DNA of 14,655 bases from Halieaceae bacterium (GTDB taxonomy: Bacteria; Pseudomonadota; Gammaproteobacteria; Pseudomonadales; Halieaceae): the NCBI GenBank assembly GCA_018666055.1, contig JABJAS010000176.1:1-14655 (forward strand), given 5' to 3'. Positions within the stretch are counted from its first letter, which is position 1. The number at the start of each line of letters is the position of its first letter. The position numbers were made by a program, and so were the translations under genes. Under the pieces are notes generated by a model. The model was given only the letters and a program-made list of their open reading frames with translations, was not told the origin of the DNA and made no database searches. Below are positions 8,201-14,200 of this stretch, piece by piece.

Positions 8201-11200
8201 ACGGCAAGCATGGCGCATACATATGCAGACCCACGTGGCAGCAGCACCGCTACCCTGTCTCCACGTTGCACTCCTTCAGAAATCAGCAAATGCGCCAAGC
8301 TGAACGCGGTGGTCACAAGCGCACTGTAAGAAGTACCCCCCCCCTCGTCCCAAAGGGCCGACGCTTTGGGATTGACCTCAGCAGCAGCGATCAAGGCGTC
8401 GGGTACCGAACCAAAAGGCACATCAAGGTCACGGAGGCGCGGTGTTCCAGCGGCAAGTAGCGGTGCGACAGCTGTCTCAGGCATCAGCGGTAGGAGGCCA
8501 AATTGGCAGTCGCCGCTTTGAGGCAGGATACGCAACAAATGCGCCAGCATGTCGCCCCAGTGACTGATAGTTTCAGCTTTAAACAGGCATGTATTGAACG
8601 TAAGACCCAGTTCGATCCCCCCGTCCGCACGGCGCAGCGGCGCGAGGACAAGGTCGTATTTGCCCCAACCAATTGCCCCAGGCGTGCAGCGTTGCGGGGT
8701 CGGGGAATCGCGCACAATGAGGATGTCAAACAGGGCAGTACGACTCATGTCATTTTCCGGCTTCAGGTCCAATACCACAGCGTCAAAATCCATCTGACCG
8801 TGACTTTCAGCTAGTCGCGCCTGCCGTTCGATTGCGACAATTGTGTCCAGCGTGCTTTGTTCTGCATCCAAGGCGATATTCAGCGTCACCAGATTGTCAT
8901 GTGTCGCAAGACCTGTGCACGATCGCGGGAAAGTCTGACCCAGAACAATTCTATCTTGACCACTCAAACGGTGCAGCAGGGCGACCAATCCTGCGAGGAT
9001 CAAATCATCAGGTAATACGTCGAGTTGCCTGGCACAGGCGTCAAACGCCACACAGGCATCAGCATCAAGGTGGACGGTGGTACTCCCGCGTCCAAAAACA
9101 TGTATCGCGGCGCGGGCATGATCCACCGGAAGCAAAAGCCGCGGCGGATTGGCTCCCAGCGTCTCGCGCCAGAAGGCCAGTTCTGTCTCCGCAACCGCTT
9201 GTGCAATCATTGGAGCTACGTCTGTCGACATAAGATCTGGTGGCACCAAACCCTCCAAGAGAACATTGGCAAGCTGATCCAATCCGCGCAAATCAATCAA
9301 GATATGATGCACTACAAGCAACAGACGCAAGGTACCATCGGGCTGCGCTAACCGTGCCAGACGCAACAACCCCCCCGCCGCTAAGTCAAAAGGTGCGTCA
9401 ACAAAACCGTCGACCTCCTTTGCACCTAGGTCACAGCAGGGAGCAAAGTTCGGCTTAACATTAATGATATGCGGCCGATCTGCTCGCATGTTAAAAGCAA
9501 CATTAAGAGCAGGCACTTGATCAGAAAGTTGTGCCAACCGCTGGTCAAGCATCGCAGAGGTCACACTAGGATCTAGCGCGTATTGACCGGCCATGTTGTA
9601 ATAGCTCGGCGCCGCATCATAGAGGACACCGTTTTCAAAACGGTCCACAAACCACAGGCGTTTCTGTTTAGCCGTAGGTTCTTGCATCTGAGGCGTTGCG
9701 ATTGTCACGCAGGGCGCAACAGTGTTTTGTGTCGAATACGCCGCCTCTGCTTTAGAAATATGATTCGCCGGCGCGTCTGTGTTGTCGCAAATTTGTTCCA
9801 ACATGACCAAGACATCATCCAGTAACGTCTCGATTCGCGCCCCTTTATAAATCGCCGTAGAAAAAGTGACGTCCAGCGTAATATTATGTCCCGTTTCGAT
9901 CACATAAAAAGACAGGTCGAATTGCGTTGTTGGCAAAATCACCTCGGAAAATTCAAAGCCCAGTTCGGCGCTGATTTGCGTTAGCCCTCGCCTGTCGTCA
10001 TGAGTGACACAGATTTCAAACAACGGGTTGGCCGACGGGTCAGGCTGCAGGCCAAGATCGGCCACGATCTCTTGCAGGCTAATAAGGTCGTGGGCAGTAG
10101 CCTTAAAAAGCGCAGCTTGGATCAGCGCAATCCGTTCAGCACTGCTTTGTCCCAATGGCAGATCTAAGTAAAGCGGCAGGATGTTAGCAAAAAAACCAAT
10201 GACTTGGTCCATATAAGGACGGCTCCGACCCGCACTTACAGTTCCTATCACAAGTTTGCTTTGATTGGTCAATTCTGCGACATGGGTCACCAGCGCGGTG
10301 AGTATTATCTGGAAAGGCGTCGTTCGCAATTCGCGTGCACGTCGTTGGATCCGCCGCGAAAGTGCGTCTTTTAAGCGGCGGCTTGCCCGTGCCCCTACAA
10401 AAGATTTCACAGGCGGGCGAGAATAATCTCCTGGCAGCGTGGTCAATAAGGGGGCCGCTGCAACATTGCTCCGCCAGTAGTCTAGCGCCAAGGCCCGCTC
10501 CTTTTTAGCACCTGCGACCCAAAGGGCATAATCAGGAAAATCCTGTGTAAGCATAGGCAGAGGGTCTGCACCCAGCAGGTCGCGTTGGTAAGCATCAAGC
10601 AGGTCACGCACCAAAATCTCGGCCGACCAAGCATCGCTGATAATGTGGTGCAGCACTAAAACCAAAGTACTGCCAGAATTGGCGCGGTCGAGCAATCCTA
10701 TCTGCCATAGCATTTTCTCATCAGCCGAAATGGGACTCTGAGCGAATGCATCCAGCACCGCCGTTTCATCATCGCCGGGTGTCAGGCGTTTAGGCGAAAG
10801 CTCCGCGACAGGTTCGGCAGCAATGACCTGATCAAGCTGGTCTTCACCCCAGTCAAAGCTGATGCGCAGGCTAGCATGTTTTCGCGCAACCTGCCGCATC
10901 GCGCGAGCCAGCACATCCTCAGTAAGGCGATAGGAAAAATCCAGACGTAGGCAAATGTTGTAAGCCGGACCGGCATCGCTGACCGCAGTTAGCAGATGCA
11001 ACTGCTGTTGTTGTGGCAGGGCGGGCACGCGATCAGCGTGGGTTCGCATCGACGGCAGGTCGTTGCTTGCTGTTGTTTTGAGGTCCAGCGCAGCAGCCAT
11101 TTCGCTCAGACGCGATTTAGCAAACAACCAGTCAAGACTCATCTCTGTTCCAAACTGTGTAGTGAGCTGCCCCAGTAGGCGCACAGCCTGCAGGCTGCCC

Positions 11201-14200
11201 CCCCCAAGTTGGAAAAAATCTGCGTCCGGCCTCGTAATGGGCATACCAAGCAGCTCCTGCCAGATCCCCGCCAGCAGAACTTCCGTTGCGGTCAAGGCGC
11301 GGTCTAGTTCTGCGTCAAGGTTTGTACCGAGCTGATCCGCAACGTTCCAATCCGGCACCAACTTCGTATCCAGCATTGAAAGTTGCTGCTGGGGTAGATT
11401 TGATTTCAAAAGGCGGAAAGCATCGGATAGTGTCAAATCCTCTGTCACAAACCGTTGGGCCAAAGCTAGATATGCTTCTAGCCAACCGCCTGCAGCCTGT
11501 GCCGAAAATCGATCACTGTTCCAGTCGTAGTCAAGCACCACTTGATCGCCGACCCGCAGCAAGTTTAGAAACAAATCAGCACGCGCTCCACTGATCGGCG
11601 TCTTATGCAAAGTAGCTCCGCTTAAACTCTGCCCAAGCCCGATTGGGCCGTCTAAGTTGAACAGAGCATGGCGTTCTGGGAGAGTATCAAGCGGCGGGCG
11701 CGACCCAGGTTCCAGAAGGTTAAAATGCAGTTGGCGCCCAAGTTCGCTCAAGGTAATTTCCGGTTTGAGATCGACGCTGACTGGCCGTACAAAGCTGAGA
11801 TTGCCAATTAAGTTAAAACACCCTGACAACACTTGACCGGCGACAGGTACTCCTACTGTGACCCGGTCCTGACCACTAAGCCAGCCCAAAAGCACCACAT
11901 AGGGTGCCATAAACGCGGCCAAAGGCGTAATGCCGGCTTTGCGCGCAACCTGAGCGATTTCTACATAAAGCGGCGCAATATCGGTGTGTGTTTCGCGCTG
12001 CCCGCGCGGGGCCTGTGACTCAGGGTCGGGACCGTCCACCGGCAAAGCCAGTGCCAAGGGAGCCGTATCACTTCGAAAGAACGTCGTTTCTTGTTCCCAC
12101 TGGCGATAGCTGTCCTGCACATCCACCGGATCAAGTGTGCCGCCTTCAAGTATCTGGCTAATCTCACTTAAGATCAGCGCCAGCGACCATCCATCAAAAC
12201 CCAAATGACTACTGGTGAGGGCCAGTATCTGTTCATCACCCTCGAGCAGGGAAAGACGTATCGGTGCGCGATCAAATGCGAAGACGTGCGCCAGTGCCTG
12301 TGCTATCCAAACGTCAAGAGCCGCATCAAATCCGTGAGAGCCAAGGTCCAGTGCGCAGGTTTCGAAAGGTGCGGTGGCCGCATCACCTACACGCCGGCTG
12401 CCATCCGGCGCGAGACAGGCGCGAAGGGCTGGGTGGCGACGGCAGATCTGAGCCCAAGCTGAGGCAACCACGTCGGGCGTCAGTCGAGCTGTGCCAAATC
12501 GCAACAATACAAGATCCGTCCAGGTGCCCGGACAAACCAATGCAGCTCGCCGCCGCAGTACCATCTCTCCAGCACTGGCAGGCAAATGTTGCGACCAATC
12601 CGGTGATTTGACCGCACCGAACCAGCCGGCGGACTTCATCGCCGCGATCCCCTGTGTTGCCGCCTGAACTATCAGAGCCACGTCGGTGTCGTCATGCGCA
12701 GTCGACAGAAAACAGTTGCGCTGTTCCCAGACGAACACCCCGTTATTGAGCAGATGTGTATTCAGGATTTCAGCTCCAGGGCCATAGTTGAAGCGGAAAA
12801 GCGACCCAAACCGCTCCATCCGCACAGGCACATCCTCCGCCACAAACAGCGAATCCAGAGTTTGGCACATCGCTTCGGTGCGTGCGGCGAGCTTGGTAGA
12901 TATTTCAGCACCAGCATCACGGATATGGTCGAGTACAGCGCGCGCAGCGGCCAACGCCATCGGATGGCCGTTGAACGTGCCCGCAACAAATGCCGTACGC
13001 GTTCCCGGAGCGCTGTCATCGCCATAGCTCCATGCGCCGCCATCCACCGCATCCATGTAGCGGGCAGACCCGCAAAGCACCCCAATCGGCTGACCGTGGC
13101 CCAACACCTTGCCGTAGGTAACTAAATCCGCCTCTATTTCGAACAGTTCTTGCATCCCGCCAGGGGCAAAACGAAAGCCAGAGATTACCTCGTCAAACAA
13201 TAGCGGAATATCGCGAGCACGGGTCAAGTCGCGCAGCGCATGGAGATAGTCCACCGGGCGGTTTTCCGGATTGCGACTTTGCACCGGTTCAACCAGCACG
13301 AGGGCGATATCATCGGCGTGTCGCTCGATCACATCTAGCCCGGCCATGTCGCCATACTCCAGCACGATCGCCGGCTCTACCATGCCCTGCAAGGTACCGT
13401 CCGTCATGGGTGCAGTCTGCGGCGTGCCATCATCATCGATCCAGCCAGTGGCTAGCACCCCGTCGAAACTGCCATGATAGGCGCCTTTGAAAATAACGAT
13501 CTTTTGCCTACCCGTCACCGCACGGGCAATGCGAACGGCGCACATAATCGCCTCAGTGCCAGTGGTAAAAAAAGCACTGCGCTCGGCACCAGTAAGCGCA
13601 TGAATCCGCTCGGCCACCTGTTCCGCAAGTGGTGTAGCAGGACCGATAGCAGCCCCCCGATCAAGTTCTTCTTGCAAAGATTTTATGACAAAATCACATT
13701 TATGACCGAATAAATAAACACCAAAGCCCATCGTCACATCGACATAGCGATTACCGTCCACATCCCAGACGTAGGCACCTTCAGCCCGATCGGCCATTAG
13801 CGGGTATGTTAACTCCTTAAGGTGAGGCGCAAATCCGAAGATCGAACGACTATTTGCCAAATGGGTGCGGGCGGACTGTGCCGCTGCCTTCGAACCAGAG
13901 CTGCGGGCGTTCCACTGCTCCGCCAGAGCATCGACATGCATCTGCTGCGCAGAACTCACGTCTGAAGACAACTTTTTCGGTTGACTAAATAGACCTTTTA
14001 TCTCTCCACCAACTGGGTGCGATGCGGTCGTTGGGGAAGAGTTTCTAATTGGCGGAGCAGACTGGACGCCACTTATCACCTGTAACTGACGCGCAATTAC
14101 GTCTTCAACCATTTTCAATTGCGTCCGCATTACCTCGGCTAAGGGTCCAGACCCTAGTTGAACTCCCAACGCTACAGTTTCGGCGGCGAGGTGCGTATCT

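Noticed and set aside
8512-11031. C2 or C3 as an epimerization domain
   Set aside because: Both have C-type N-terminal motifs and C-type active-site contexts; the typical epimerase sequence around HHxxxDGVSWR is absent. Some dual function cannot be excluded by eye.
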